In this document: positions 9,460 to 17,933 of the stretch, piece after piece | How positions within the stretch are numbered: position 1 is the first letter of the stretch | Layout of the letters: every line of letters begins with the position of its first letter | Assembly (NCBI RefSeq): GCF_021654855.1 | Contig: NZ_AP024202.1 | Location: forward strand, 1,488,001-1,552,000 | Source: Thiomicrorhabdus immobilis | GTDB taxonomy: Bacteria > Pseudomonadota > Gammaproteobacteria > Thiomicrospirales > Thiomicrospiraceae | Reading direction: 5' to 3' | DNA: 64,000 nt | Position numbers and translations under genes: made by a program | Notes under the pieces: model-generated | The model's database searches: none | The model's input: the letters and a program-made list of their open reading frames with translations, nothing else | What the model was told of the DNA's origin: nothing

Positions 9460-9885
9460 TTAGGTTTTACCAAATAAACTAAACGGTTCATTAGGTACAT
9501 CTTCACACTTAATACGCCATTCTAAAGCGTAGCCACAAGACATCTCTGCTTCACATTGTGCATCTGAATAAGCAAAACCACCGGTTTTTCTAGCGTTTCT
9601 AGAAAGGTAGACATAACCTTTTGGACAAACTTCCCTTGCTTCAATTCGCATAGCCCAACTGTCTAGGTTTTTAACCGGTTCATGAAAGTTCACTGACAGA
9701 TTGAAACGCTCATCATCCACCTTTTCAACCTTCACATCCGTGGTCACTTTCTCTATGCTTTCACCCACATAGACAATCCCTTTACCAACCGATTCAACCC
9801 CACTCGATATAGTGGAACAACCACTTAACGCGAGTAAACTCAGCCCCAAAGCGACCAGGCCTGCCTGCATTGAAAATTTATACAT
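9460..9885 (-). CDS. Small lipoprotein of unknown function
   Basis: 141 residues. The signal peptide (MYKFSMQAGLVALGLSLLALSGC) ends in a lipobox, so the protein is lipid-anchored. The mature part has a short helical stretch followed by a domain with four Cys (EVCPKG, DAQCEAEMSCG, IKCED) that probably form periplasmic disulphides. ATG at 9885 has AAAGG 7 nt upstream; the longer frame upstream lacks this. A degenerate palindrome copy at 9854-9865 lies in the signal peptide (Gln-Ala-Gly-Leu). I do not recognise the family. Confidence 0.8.
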   Translation of the reverse strand: MYKFSMQAGLVALGLSLLALSGCSTISSGVESVGKGIVYVGESIEKVTTDVKVEKVDDERFNLSVNFHEPVKNLDSWAMRIEAREVCPKGYVYLSRNARKTGGFAYSDAQCEAEMSCGYALEWRIKCEDVPNEPFSLFGKT

Positions 9886-10170
9886 TTGTGTACCTTTTTT
9901 GGAACTTGTCATTGGCATTATTCTTTTCACCGTGATGCAATTTTTATGGCTCAATTCAGTGTTTGACGACTCCAGCTGATAACCGGTGCAATATGCCAGA
10001 CCAAACAATCAATAAGCTCAATAATGAATGCCAAACATAATATCAGAATTTTTTTGAAAATAGCATCGTTTTGCAAAGATAAAAGCGGCTTTATAGCGTT
10101 CTCAATCGATTTTGATGGATTTGTGAAATTCTAGAAAACACCAAAAATAAAGTAAAAAACAAATTTTGAT

Positions 10171-10497
10171 TTACTTGGTCACTATCGGCTCTTCTTTTGT
10201 GCCCACTTCAGCAATAACAAAACAAAGATTGGTGTGAACCTTTTTACCATCAATCAATAGTGATGTGCCATGCACATCCTCAGGATTTAGACGCACATCA
10301 CCACGATACACCTTAACCAATTTACCAGTCATGCAACTATACAGTTCAACGGTACGGTTTAACCCTACCCAGTCAGATTGAATGTTTTTGGCGCTATTCG
10401 CTACCTTCTCACACCCCGTTAAAGAAAACATTGCCGTTAATCCAAGCAAGCCAATTAGCAATATATTCAGCAAGCCATTTTTCTTAAAATTTTGCAT
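10171..10497 (-). CDS. Small lipoprotein of unknown function
   Basis: 108 residues, with a signal peptide ending in the lipobox LTGC. The mature domain of about 80 residues contains a Cys pair (YSCMTGK, HTNLCFVI) and a beta-rich pattern (KLVKVYRGDVRL, TSLLIDGKKVH) suggesting a small periplasmic fold. ATG at 10497 is chosen over TTG at 10503 because AAAGGA sits 7 nt before it. Lies between two other small envelope genes on the same strand. Family not recognised. Confidence 0.78.
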   Translation of the reverse strand: MQNFKKNGLLNILLIGLLGLTAMFSLTGCEKVANSAKNIQSDWVGLNRTVELYSCMTGKLVKVYRGDVRLNPEDVHGTSLLIDGKKVHTNLCFVIAEVGTKEEPIVTK

Positions 10498-10599
10498 ATT
10501 CAATTCCTTTTATAGCAGCAGATTTGAAGCCCTAGATATCAGAATACCTTATTCCGGCTCGGCCTTTTCTAGGCCTTTTTTAAACATTTTAGGTTTGGG

Positions 10600-10926
10600 T
10601 TATTTAGGCACACCATTTTCATCTACATTAGGCTCAGAAGGGTTTTTGGCACTCTCTTTAATCTCTTGCCAGGCTTTGACATAGGTCTCTTTATCACCCA
10701 GCTTCTTTATATCTGAAAAACTTCCGGTTTCTTCAGATGATCCAGATGAATTCATCTCTTCTTTGACTTCATGCCACTTATCTACCGCACTGTCTTTCAA
10801 GTCGACAGAAGTTTCTTTAACTTTTTGCCAAGCATCTGCTGCCACTTGTTTGCTATCATCCCACAAGCCCGCATAAGCACTGCTTGCAACAGCCATAAAA
10901 CTGAATGCCAATAAAATCTGTTTCAT
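10600..10926 (-). CDS. Small secreted helical protein, unknown
   Basis: 108 residues with a clear signal peptide cleaved after SSAYA (about residue 19). The mature part is highly charged, rich in Trp-containing amphipathic repeats (DAWQKVKE, DKWHEVKE, KAWQEIKE) and very likely helical, perhaps a small coiled coil. Acidic Ser-rich linker in the middle. Periplasmic or surface location inferred. No family recognised. Confidence 0.75.
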   Translation of the reverse strand: MKQILLAFSFMAVASSAYAGLWDDSKQVAADAWQKVKETSVDLKDSAVDKWHEVKEEMNSSGSSEETGSFSDIKKLGDKETYVKAWQEIKESAKNPSEPNVDENGVPK

Positions 10927-11136
10927 TTAAATCCTCGTAAATGCCATTAACGCCAAGTAACACTGTTTAGAAAATAGTTTTAAGAACCGCTTCGGAGAGA
11001 CCTCATAAATATCTACCAAGCACATTCTATACATTTAAAAACCCCATATGCACAACAATACAGTTTTTGGCATCATTCAGGCTAACATGATTACAATATA
11101 AGGATTAAAACCGAGCATTCAAGCCAGTCGCCTAGA

Positions 11137-12519
11137 TTGCATAGTGTAAATAAAACCGAAACCGAAACCCAAATCAAGCAAACAGAGTCTATTTTGAACA
11201 ACCTTGTAAAATCTAAAAACCTATTAATCATTGGATACGTTTGGCCTGAACCCAAATCGTCTGCCGCTGGCACACGCATGATGCAATTGATTAAATTATT
11301 TCAAGCCAATCAATGGCAAATCACTTTCGCGAGCCCCGCTAAACAAGGTGAACACAAAGAAGACTTAACTCAATTGGCCATCAATGAACAGAGTATCGAA
11401 TTAAACAATAAAAGTTTTGATTGTTTTTTACAAAACTTACAACCCGATATGGTCATCTTTGATCGTTTTATGATGGAAGAACAGTTTGGCTGGAGGGTCG
11501 AGAAAAACGCACCGCAGGCACTCAGGGTGTTAAACACCGAAGACCTGCATTCGTTAAGGGCTTGCCGCCAGCAAATGGTCAAAAACCATCTTAAAACCAA
11601 GTCTCAACAAATCAATCTTGAAGAATTGCATTTAACTGACCAGGCCTGGTTGTTCTCACAAATGGCTCAACAAGAAATAACCAAACGGGAGATTGCCGCT
11701 ATTTTCAGAAGCGATTTAACCCTGATGATCTCCGAATTTGAAATGCAATTATTGCAAGAACGGTTTCAAATACCGGCAAGACAGCTGTTTTACCAACCTT
11801 TTCTATACCAACAGCCAACAATCGAAACTTTACCGAGTTTTGAACAACGCCAGCATTTTGTAACCATCGGCAACTTCAGACACGACCCTAATTGGGATGC
11901 CGTGTTGTGGCTGAAAGAATCGATTTGGCCGTTAATACGCAAACAGCTCCCACAAGCCGAATTGCATATCTATGGAGCCTACCCCCCTCCAAAAGCCACC
12001 GCGTTGCACAACCCCAAACAAGGTTTTTTAATTAAAGGCTGGGCTGACGATGCATTCAACGTCATTCAAAATGCGCGAGTCCTTTTAGCGCCATTACGTT
12101 TTGGGGCGGGCATTAAAGGAAAATTAGCAGAAGCCATGCTGAATGGCACCCCCAGCATTACCACCCTGATTGGACAAGAGTCGATGTCAACAGGCTCCCA
12201 AAACCTTTGGCCTGGCGCAATCGCCAATAACAGCATGGATTTTGCCAACGCGGCAATCGATCTTTATCAAAACCAACAGGCCTGGTCAAAATCACAGACA
12301 ATTGGCTTCAACATTGTTTCCCAACGTTATGTTTTAAAAAAGGAAGGTTTGGAAAGTTGTTCTGCTTTGATAAACAGTTGCGACCAACTTATCCGCCATT
12401 TGGAAAACCATCGGGCACAAAATTTTATCGGTTCAATGCTGAACCATCACCATCACAAAAGCACTCAATATATGGCACAATGGATTGAAGCTAAAAACCA
12501 AAACACGGAAACATCATGA
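11137..12519 (+). CDS. Glycosyltransferase, GT4-like (group 1)
   Basis: 460 residues in a two-Rossmann (GT-B) pattern: an N-terminal acceptor half beginning [20 protein letters not shown], and a C-terminal donor-binding half with [16 protein letters not shown] and [26 protein letters not shown], typical of sugar-nucleotide binding. Likely envelope or surface polysaccharide glycosylation; substrate unknown. The start is uncertain: TTG 11137 is the first codon after a stop and has no good ribosome site; TTG 11194 is an alternative. Two palindrome copies (11639, exact; 12275, one mismatch) both encode Gln-Ala-Trp. Overlaps the next gene by 4 bp. Confidence 0.87.
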   Translation: MHSVNKTETETQIKQTESILNNLVKSKNLLIIGYVWPEPKSSAAGTRMMQLIKLFQANQWQITFASPAKQGEHKEDLTQLAINEQSIELNNKSFDCFLQNLQPDMVIFDRFMMEEQFGWRVEKNAPQALRVLNTEDLHSLRACRQQMVKNHLKTKSQQINLEELHLTDQAWLFSQMAQQEITKREIAAIFRSDLTLMISEFEMQLLQERFQIPARQLFYQPFLYQQPTIETLPSFEQRQHFVTIGNFRHDPNWDAVLWLKESIWPLIRKQLPQAELHIYGAYPPPKATALHNPKQGFLIKGWADDAFNVIQNARVLLAPLRFGAGIKGKLAEAMLNGTPSITTLIGQESMSTGSQNLWPGAIANNSMDFANAAIDLYQNQQAWSKSQTIGFNIVSQRYVLKKEGLESCSALINSCDQLIRHLENHRAQNFIGSMLNHHHHKSTQYMAQWIEAKNQNTETS

Positions 12520-12785
12520 GTGAAATAGAAAAAGCGGACGACATCAAAAAACGCCAACACCCCAAAGACCCTCTTCACGGTTTAAGTCTGAAAACCATAG
12601 TGACCGAACTGCAAGAGCATTATGGCTGGGAAGGCTTGGCTGAAAAAATTCCGGTAAACTGTTTCAAAAGCGACCCTAGCTTAAAATCTAGTCTGACCTT
12701 TTTAAGAAAAACCCCATGGGCGAGAGAGAAAGTCGAGCAACTCTATATCCGTTCAAAACAGAACTGGGGGAAATACAAGAAGTGA
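12516..12785 (+). CDS. VF530 family (DUF2132) DNA-binding-like protein
   Basis: 89 residues matching the VF530 family: [33 protein letters not shown], followed by [21 protein letters not shown], the family hallmark. The family has a DNA-binding-like fold, but no precise role is established. The start codon overlaps the stop of the glycosyltransferase (ATGA), so translation is coupled. Confidence 0.9.
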   Translation: MSEIEKADDIKKRQHPKDPLHGLSLKTIVTELQEHYGWEGLAEKIPVNCFKSDPSLKSSLTFLRKTPWAREKVEQLYIRSKQNWGKYKK

Positions 12786-12931
12786 GCCTTTACTTTTAAT
12801 TGGCCTTTTCTTTTATGAGCTTTTTATCCGCTTTTTACCCTTCTAAAGCTCACCCTATTGCCAATAAAACAGAAAAAACTTTAAATAACCGCCACAATCT
12901 TTCGCCTCTCAAAAGGGCTCAATGCATATTA

Positions 12932-12943
12932 AACAGGCCTGGT
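12932..12943. repeat. Palindrome copy (11/12), intergenic
   Basis: AACAGGCCTGGT in the 175-bp gap between two convergent genes, 18 bp past the stop of the cytochrome gene. No T-tract follows, so a terminator role is not shown. Confidence 0.7.
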
Positions 12944-12960
12944 AACTTTAAAAAGTGGCC

Positions 12961-13404
12961 TTATTTGATTTTCAGCTGAAAATTAGCATGACAGCCTACA
13001 CAAAGTTTTTGCATATTGGCCAGTTTTTGTAAAACCACTTTGGATTCTGCCGTGGGGGATTTTGAAATATCGGCAATCTCAGCAAAACCATAATGCAAGG
13101 TTTTCAACATGGCGTAAAAAGATTTAGGCATTTTATCCGTCATCTCTTTCGGTAGGTTTTTAAGCATTTTAGTACCGATTGGGTTGGCGGTACGATGCAC
13201 CAATGCCATATCGTCTTTGAGAGCGTAATCTAAAACCTCCTGCGAACCCCTTAAAAAATTACGCATTTCAATCAAAAGCACCTCACGTTCAACGGCATTA
13301 AGCCAAATGGCCTGCCGGGTATCTTCTGCATGAGATGGGGCAACCATTGTTGAGAAAGAAAATCCAAGTAAGATCTGCACAAACAGTAAGCGATATTTAG
13401 CCAT
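12961..13404 (-). CDS. Periplasmic cytochrome c, class II (c'-like)
   Basis: 147 residues: a signal peptide cleaved near PSHA (about 27), then a mostly helical domain with one haem motif CVGCH at 135-139, only eight residues from the C-terminus. A haem site this close to the end is typical of class II cytochromes (four-helix bundle, c' family). Expected periplasmic, with electron transfer or NO binding as family roles. Which of these applies here cannot be told. Confidence 0.82.
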   Translation of the reverse strand: MAKYRLLFVQILLGFSFSTMVAPSHAEDTRQAIWLNAVEREVLLIEMRNFLRGSQEVLDYALKDDMALVHRTANPIGTKMLKNLPKEMTDKMPKSFYAMLKTLHYGFAEIADISKSPTAESKVVLQKLANMQKLCVGCHANFQLKIK

Positions 13405-13615
13405 AATGAAAACAAGCTCTTTTTAAGTTTTGACCAGTATAACCAAGTATTCCACAATAGTGCTCAAAACAAACTGCTTGCAGAAATAGAATTCTTTATA
13501 GTCTTATTAAATAGTTTTTCCAGGCGTGAAACACAGTATCCAAAATTCAAATATAGTTGCTGAAAACGCAAAATTAGGCGTAAAATTATTTAATAGACTT
13601 AAAGAGATTGAAAAC

Positions 13616-13927
13616 ATGATCCACCCAGATTCACGAGCTAAAGCACACCATATATTAGTCGCCGACGAAGCGGAATGTTTAGCTTTAAAATCGCAAATCC
13701 ACAGCTTGGAAGAGTTGATCGAATTGGCTAAAACACACTCCATTTGCCCTTCAGCAAAAATTGGTGGTGACATAGGCCTAGTTAAACCTGAAGTAATCGT
13801 AGCGGAGATGGCAGAGGCCATTTTCAATGAACCGATCGAGACCCTTCTAGGTCCGATAAAAACCGTGCACGGCTATCACCTGACCTGGGTGACCAAGCGC
13901 CATTTAGCCAACCAAGAGCAAAACTGA
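13616..13927 (+). CDS. Parvulin-type peptidyl-prolyl isomerase (PpiC-like)
   Basis: 103 residues forming a single parvulin domain: KAHHILVADEAECLALK at the start, the SICPSAKIGGDIG loop, the conserved FNEPIETLLGPIKTVHGYHLTWV end. No signal peptide, so cytoplasmic like PpiC. The frame extends upstream to GTG 13526, but those 30 residues have no family counterpart. ATG 13616 has AAAGAGATTG before it. Confidence 0.88.
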   Translation: MIHPDSRAKAHHILVADEAECLALKSQIHSLEELIELAKTHSICPSAKIGGDIGLVKPEVIVAEMAEAIFNEPIETLLGPIKTVHGYHLTWVTKRHLANQEQN

Positions 13928-14021
13928 TTTAATTACACATTCGTTCAAACAATAAACGTTTGGATTTTTAAAAATACCTTATAATCTGCCATCTTTTTTA
14001 CAGCACTCATTGAGATAGATC

Positions 14022-14462
14022 ATGAAAAAAACCTTTAAATTAAATCCAGAAAATCCTCAGCCTAGCCGAGAGGTTGAATCGATTAAAAAAGAAGTCAAAA
14101 AGTATCTAAATCGCGAGCGTAAAAAAGCCTTACCAAAAGGCGCTCACTTTTGGGATTTTGATTGCAAATTCGGACGTGATGAAGCGACAAGTGAAGAGAT
14201 TCATGTCAGCGAAATAGACAATGCCATTGCCCAGGCTAAAGCCGATGGGTTGGAATCATTCTATTTAGAAATCATCGCCGCCCCTGTTGCCCGCACCAAA
14301 AAACCTACCGAACTCAAAGCGTTGGAAGACATGGATGATGAGTTTGAAGGTGATTATGATGGCGATGATTTCGATATCGATTTTGACGATGATTTAGATA
14401 ACGACTTTGACGACGACTTAGGCGGAACTAGCCGCCATACCGACGATTTTGATTACAATTAA
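14022..14462 (+). CDS. DUF6172 family protein with acidic tail
   Basis: 146 residues. Residues 1-95 match the DUF6172 pattern (MKKTFKL, KKYLNRERKKALP, HFWDFDCKFG, ESFYLEI). The remaining ~50 are an extremely acidic Asp-rich tail with repeated FD/DD units, likely disordered or cation-binding. A TATAAT at 13980-13985 lies about 37 bp upstream of the ATG. Function unknown. Confidence 0.82.
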   Translation: MKKTFKLNPENPQPSREVESIKKEVKKYLNRERKKALPKGAHFWDFDCKFGRDEATSEEIHVSEIDNAIAQAKADGLESFYLEIIAAPVARTKKPTELKALEDMDDEFEGDYDGDDFDIDFDDDLDNDFDDDLGGTSRHTDDFDYN

Positions 14463-14497
14463 AACCGAATAAAGAATATCTGGACTCAGATTCATCC

Positions 14498-14544
14498 AAC
14501 AATGAGCTTATGCAAAGCTTCTGTGCAAATCGCTAAGCTCGTTG
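14498..14544. repeat. Imperfect inverted repeat between convergent genes
   Basis: GAGCTTA (14505-14511) pairs with TAAGCTC (14534-14540), with CAAC / GTTG just outside and an inner TGCA / TGCA pair. It lies between the DUF6172 gene and the chemoreceptor, and may help terminate transcription though it has no U-tract. Confidence 0.45.
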
Positions 14545-14577
14545 TAAACTCACTATTTATTCAGATACCGTTGTGTT

Positions 14578-15777
14578 TTATTGCGTTTTAAACTGCCCAA
14601 TCAACTTACTCAACTGTTCAGATAACTGCCCAACTTGCGAACCTGTTTCATAGGTTTTAGCCGCACCATTAGCCACTTTTTCAGCTACATCGCTGATTTG
14701 CTGAATATTTTCATTAACCATATTCACATGAATACGTTGATTATTCGAGGCATTGCTAATTTGAATATTTTTTTGATTGATATTACTTACCGCCGATTCA
14801 ATCGCACGCAATGAATCTCCTGCTTCACTCGCCTGTTCAACACTTTCATTAGCTTTCTGCTGCCCAAGCATCATAACCTCAACCGCTCGTTCAGAAGCCG
14901 TTTGTAGCTGTGCAATCGTTTGTTCAATCTCTTTGGCGGAATCTTGGGTTCGGCTCGCTAAAATCCTTACCTCATCGGCAACAACGGCAAAACCTCGCCC
15001 ATACTCACCGGCACGTGCGGCTTCTATTGCCGCATTCAATGCCAGCAAATTGGTCTGTTCAGCAATATCCTTAATAACTTCAAGCACATTACCAATGGTT
15101 TCACTGTCCTCTTTCAGGCGTTTAATGACATTGGCCGCATTGATTACCTCATTGGCCAAGTTGGTAATCGAGGAGACCGTTTCACTCACAACCTCACAGC
15201 CTTTATTACTGGCTAAATTAGCGGCTTCAACCGAACTCAACGCATCTTCCGCTTGGGCAGACATCTCATAAACGGCCGCATTCATATTCTTCATTGCGGA
15301 AACCACGTTACTGGTATCGCGCTTTTGCATCTCCACCCCAGACTGTGTCGCTTGGGTCTCGATCAACATCTCTGAAGAGGCGAGATTCAATTGACTTGAA
15401 ACATCAGCAATTCGGTTAATCATATTGCGTAAGTTTTGAGACATCAGATTAAAACTATGCGCCATATCCCCAATAAAATCATTACTTTGCATCATACATT
15501 TATGGGAAACATCATTATTGCTGATTGCGTTGGCGACTTCACCGATACGTTTAAGGCGTTGCAATAACATTTTGTTTAACAGCCAGAAATTAAACAGGCC
15601 GATACTAATCCCGGCAAGTATGCATGAGAGTATAAACCAACCTAACATTCCCTCTTTCCAATCCACAAACAGATTGGCAAAAATGGGAAACAATATCCCC
15701 ATGGAAAAACCAAAGCCCATGAATGCCAGAAAGATATTTCTCAATACACTTGGCTTACTGAAGTCAAATGAAATCAT
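14578..15777 (-). CDS. Methyl-accepting chemotaxis protein, short-loop type
   Basis: 399 residues: two membrane helices (about 12-34 and 43-66) joined by a periplasmic loop of under ten residues, a HAMP-like segment (about 67-120), then the signalling domain with the conserved hairpin tip [20 protein letters not shown] and [12 protein letters not shown]. With no periplasmic ligand domain, it must sense the membrane, the cytoplasm or a partner. AGGG lies 11 nt before ATG 15777. No che genes are nearby. Confidence 0.93.
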   Translation of the reverse strand: MISFDFSKPSVLRNIFLAFMGFGFSMGILFPIFANLFVDWKEGMLGWFILSCILAGISIGLFNFWLLNKMLLQRLKRIGEVANAISNNDVSHKCMMQSNDFIGDMAHSFNLMSQNLRNMINRIADVSSQLNLASSEMLIETQATQSGVEMQKRDTSNVVSAMKNMNAAVYEMSAQAEDALSSVEAANLASNKGCEVVSETVSSITNLANEVINAANVIKRLKEDSETIGNVLEVIKDIAEQTNLLALNAAIEAARAGEYGRGFAVVADEVRILASRTQDSAKEIEQTIAQLQTASERAVEVMMLGQQKANESVEQASEAGDSLRAIESAVSNINQKNIQISNASNNQRIHVNMVNENIQQISDVAEKVANGAAKTYETGSQVGQLSEQLSKLIGQFKTQ

Positions 15778-16009
15778 TATTGATAATCCCTACTAAAATA
15801 AAATTAACTGACCATTTCAAACCAACTTAACGGCCATTCTAAAGTTAAATATTCATAAGCAATCATTAAACCAACAAACAGCCATAAGCAAAAAAAACTA
15901 ATAAAAAATACAAAAAAACTAGAATCAAACATTAAAAATCTGATTTAAATGATAAAAAATAGATGGAACCGCCCCAAAGAATGCCATTGAAACGGTTAGA
16001 TTAGATAAG

Positions 16010-16867
16010 TTATTTTGATTTTTTGCGGTTATGATTCTTTTGAGCTTGGTTAGCTTGACGCTCTTTGACAATTTGCCGATACTCAGACTTAGTCTGGTTT
16101 TGTGCCTTAGGTCTAGAAGCGTTACCTTGTCGCGCCGTTTTACTGGAGTGCGCTACAGCCTGGTTTATCTCTTTCATCTCTTGGGTGGTTAAATAACGCC
16201 AAGCACCGGGCTTTAAATCACCCAATTCGACATTCATTATTCTAGAACGCTTTAACTTTCTGACGTTATATCCTAGATATTCACACATCCGTCGAATCTG
16301 TCGATTCAAGCCTTGTGTGAGAATCATCTTAAAAACAAATTGACTCTCTTTTGTGACCTTGCAAGGCTTGGTAACGGTGCCTAAGATTGGCACTCCACGA
16401 GACATATGGTTAACAAAGCTGTCTGTAATCGGTTTGTCTACGGTAACGATATACTCTTTATCATGCGCATTTTCAGCACGTAAAATCTTATTAACAATAT
16501 CACCATCATTGGTTAAAAAGATTAACCCCTCGGATGGCTTATCCAAACGCCCTATCGGGAAAATCCTCTGTTTATAGCCGATTGCATCGATGATATTGTC
16601 TTCAATACTGGTATCCGTGATACAGATAATCCCAATCGGTTTGTTATAGGCAATGTAAATACGATCCGATTTGTTTTCAGCTACCGAAGCGATTGGTTTG
16701 CCGTCGACTTTAACGATGTCATCAGCTTGTACCTTGGTACCCAATTCCGGCAATTTGCCATTGATAGTCACACGATTTTGCTCGATTAAACGATCCGCTT
16801 CTCGGCGTGAACAAAAGCCGGAATCGCTGATAAATTTGTTTAAGCGTTTTTCTGCTACTGTAGTCAA
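16010..16867 (-). CDS. rluF: 23S rRNA pseudouridine(2604) synthase RluF
   Basis: RsuA/RluB/E/F family. 285 residues: an N-terminal S4 domain (about 8-65), catalytic motif GRLDKPSEGLIFLTNDG (Asp of RLDK), and the C-terminal IRRMCEYLGYNVRKLKRSRIMN block typical of RluF. The last 60 residues are a basic Gln/Lys/Asn-rich tail. TTG 16867 is the start, with AGGA 6 nt upstream; no ATG lies at the family N-terminus. Confidence 0.92.
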   Translation of the reverse strand: MTTVAEKRLNKFISDSGFCSRREADRLIEQNRVTINGKLPELGTKVQADDIVKVDGKPIASVAENKSDRIYIAYNKPIGIICITDTSIEDNIIDAIGYKQRIFPIGRLDKPSEGLIFLTNDGDIVNKILRAENAHDKEYIVTVDKPITDSFVNHMSRGVPILGTVTKPCKVTKESQFVFKMILTQGLNRQIRRMCEYLGYNVRKLKRSRIMNVELGDLKPGAWRYLTTQEMKEINQAVAHSSKTARQGNASRPKAQNQTKSEYRQIVKERQANQAQKNHNRKKSK

Positions 16868-16977
16868 AACCTGTCCTAATCATTACACTATGAAAAAAGT
16901 GTATTAAACCATAACAAGCCCTGATTGACGCTAAAGATTCATTTCCAAAAGCTGTCAGCCTACTAAATCCCAGGCAT

Positions 16978-17004
16978 AAAAAAAGCACCGTTTACCAGTG
17001 CTTT
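16978..17004 (-). terminator. Intrinsic terminator of the 17.0-17.5 kb cytochrome gene
   Basis: Stem AAAGCAC (16982-16988) / GTGCTTT (16998-17004) with a 9-nt loop. An A-run at 16978-16984 gives the U-tract on the minus strand. Confidence 0.88.
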
Positions 17005-17036
17005 AGTTGCGATTCAACCATTAAAAATGGCAAAAC

Positions 17037-17552
17037 TTAATTAAGAGTAATCACATACTCGGCAATGGATTTCATATCATCAGAGCTTAATCCAGTCGCC
17101 ATTGGAGCCATCATGCCTGTCATCGGCCCCATTTGCTCACCAGCTTTATACTTTTCCAACTTAGCCACAATATCTGCCGCTGACTGGTTATTTAAACGAG
17201 GACCAACCCCACCTTCGGCTTTAGAACCGTGACAGCCTACACAAGTTGCATACGCTTTCTCACCAGATGGCGTCGCTGCAACCATTTCAGCAACCTCTTC
17301 TTTAACCTCGGCGACTTTCTCTTCCACAGCCGTTTTGACCTCTTCAATTGCTGCTGGAGCCGGTTGCAACGCTTCTTTTGGCGCTTCCATTGGTGCAGGC
17401 TGTTTCACCGCCATGGTATTTTGTTCTGCTGCTGGCGCTTGAGCCGTTTTCGCATCATCATTATCACCAGAACAACCCGCTAAAAACAGTGCCGACCCTA
17501 AAATAGCCGTTGAAATCATTGCCGTTGCTTTAAAGTTAAAACGTTTTTTCAT
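17037..17552 (-). CDS. Lipoprotein cytochrome c (c5-like)
   Basis: 171 residues: a signal peptide ending in the lipobox LAGC (Cys27), a long Ala/Pro/Glu/Val-rich spacer (about 30-92), then a class I cytochrome domain with CVGCH, GPRLNNQ and a Met-rich stretch (MGPMTGMMAPM) supplying the distal haem ligand. Likely anchored to a membrane with the haem domain held away on the spacer, carrying electrons in the periplasm. Has its own terminator. Confidence 0.9.
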   Translation of the reverse strand: MKKRFNFKATAMISTAILGSALFLAGCSGDNDDAKTAQAPAAEQNTMAVKQPAPMEAPKEALQPAPAAIEEVKTAVEEKVAEVKEEVAEMVAATPSGEKAYATCVGCHGSKAEGGVGPRLNNQSAADIVAKLEKYKAGEQMGPMTGMMAPMATGLSSDDMKSIAEYVITLN

Positions 17553-17933
17553 ATTTGAATCCTCAATGTTATTTCATGATATATCGAATATATACAAAAT
17601 CTTAAATCTATTATCTTTGTGTATGGTTATAAGGTTAAGACACAACGTCACACTTAAATGTTAAGAAAACATGAAAAATCTCGTAGAATCTTAAATCGTT
17701 TTAGATTTAAATCAAACAAACCTTAAACTACCCTTAAACTGTAACAACCTTATTTGTTCTATTGCAGTTTAAAACGCTTTAACCGCTTATACAAGTAGCC
17801 CCTCTTAAATAAGCTGGGTTTCTCGACAACATAAGAAAAACACGGATAAAAGCCTAACTTGCAAGACTGCGTTTTTTTATAAACCGCAATGAAGAAGAAC
17901 TCCAATTACATAACTGGAATTCATGCCCTACCT
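17553..17933. other. Intergenic region between hrpA and the cytochrome gene
   Basis: About 380 bp with no ORF of note. Contains AT-rich sequence upstream of the cytochrome gene and several TTAAA-type runs. A weak imperfect hairpin (CCAATT / AACTGG, about 17907-17922) lies just past the hrpA stop. No clear RNA gene seen. Confidence 0.45.

Noticed and set aside
10550-10590. GGCC-TTTTCTA-GGCC with T-run as a terminator.
   Set aside because: Only a 4-bp self-complementary stem, and the T-run is on the wrong strand for the leftward genes.
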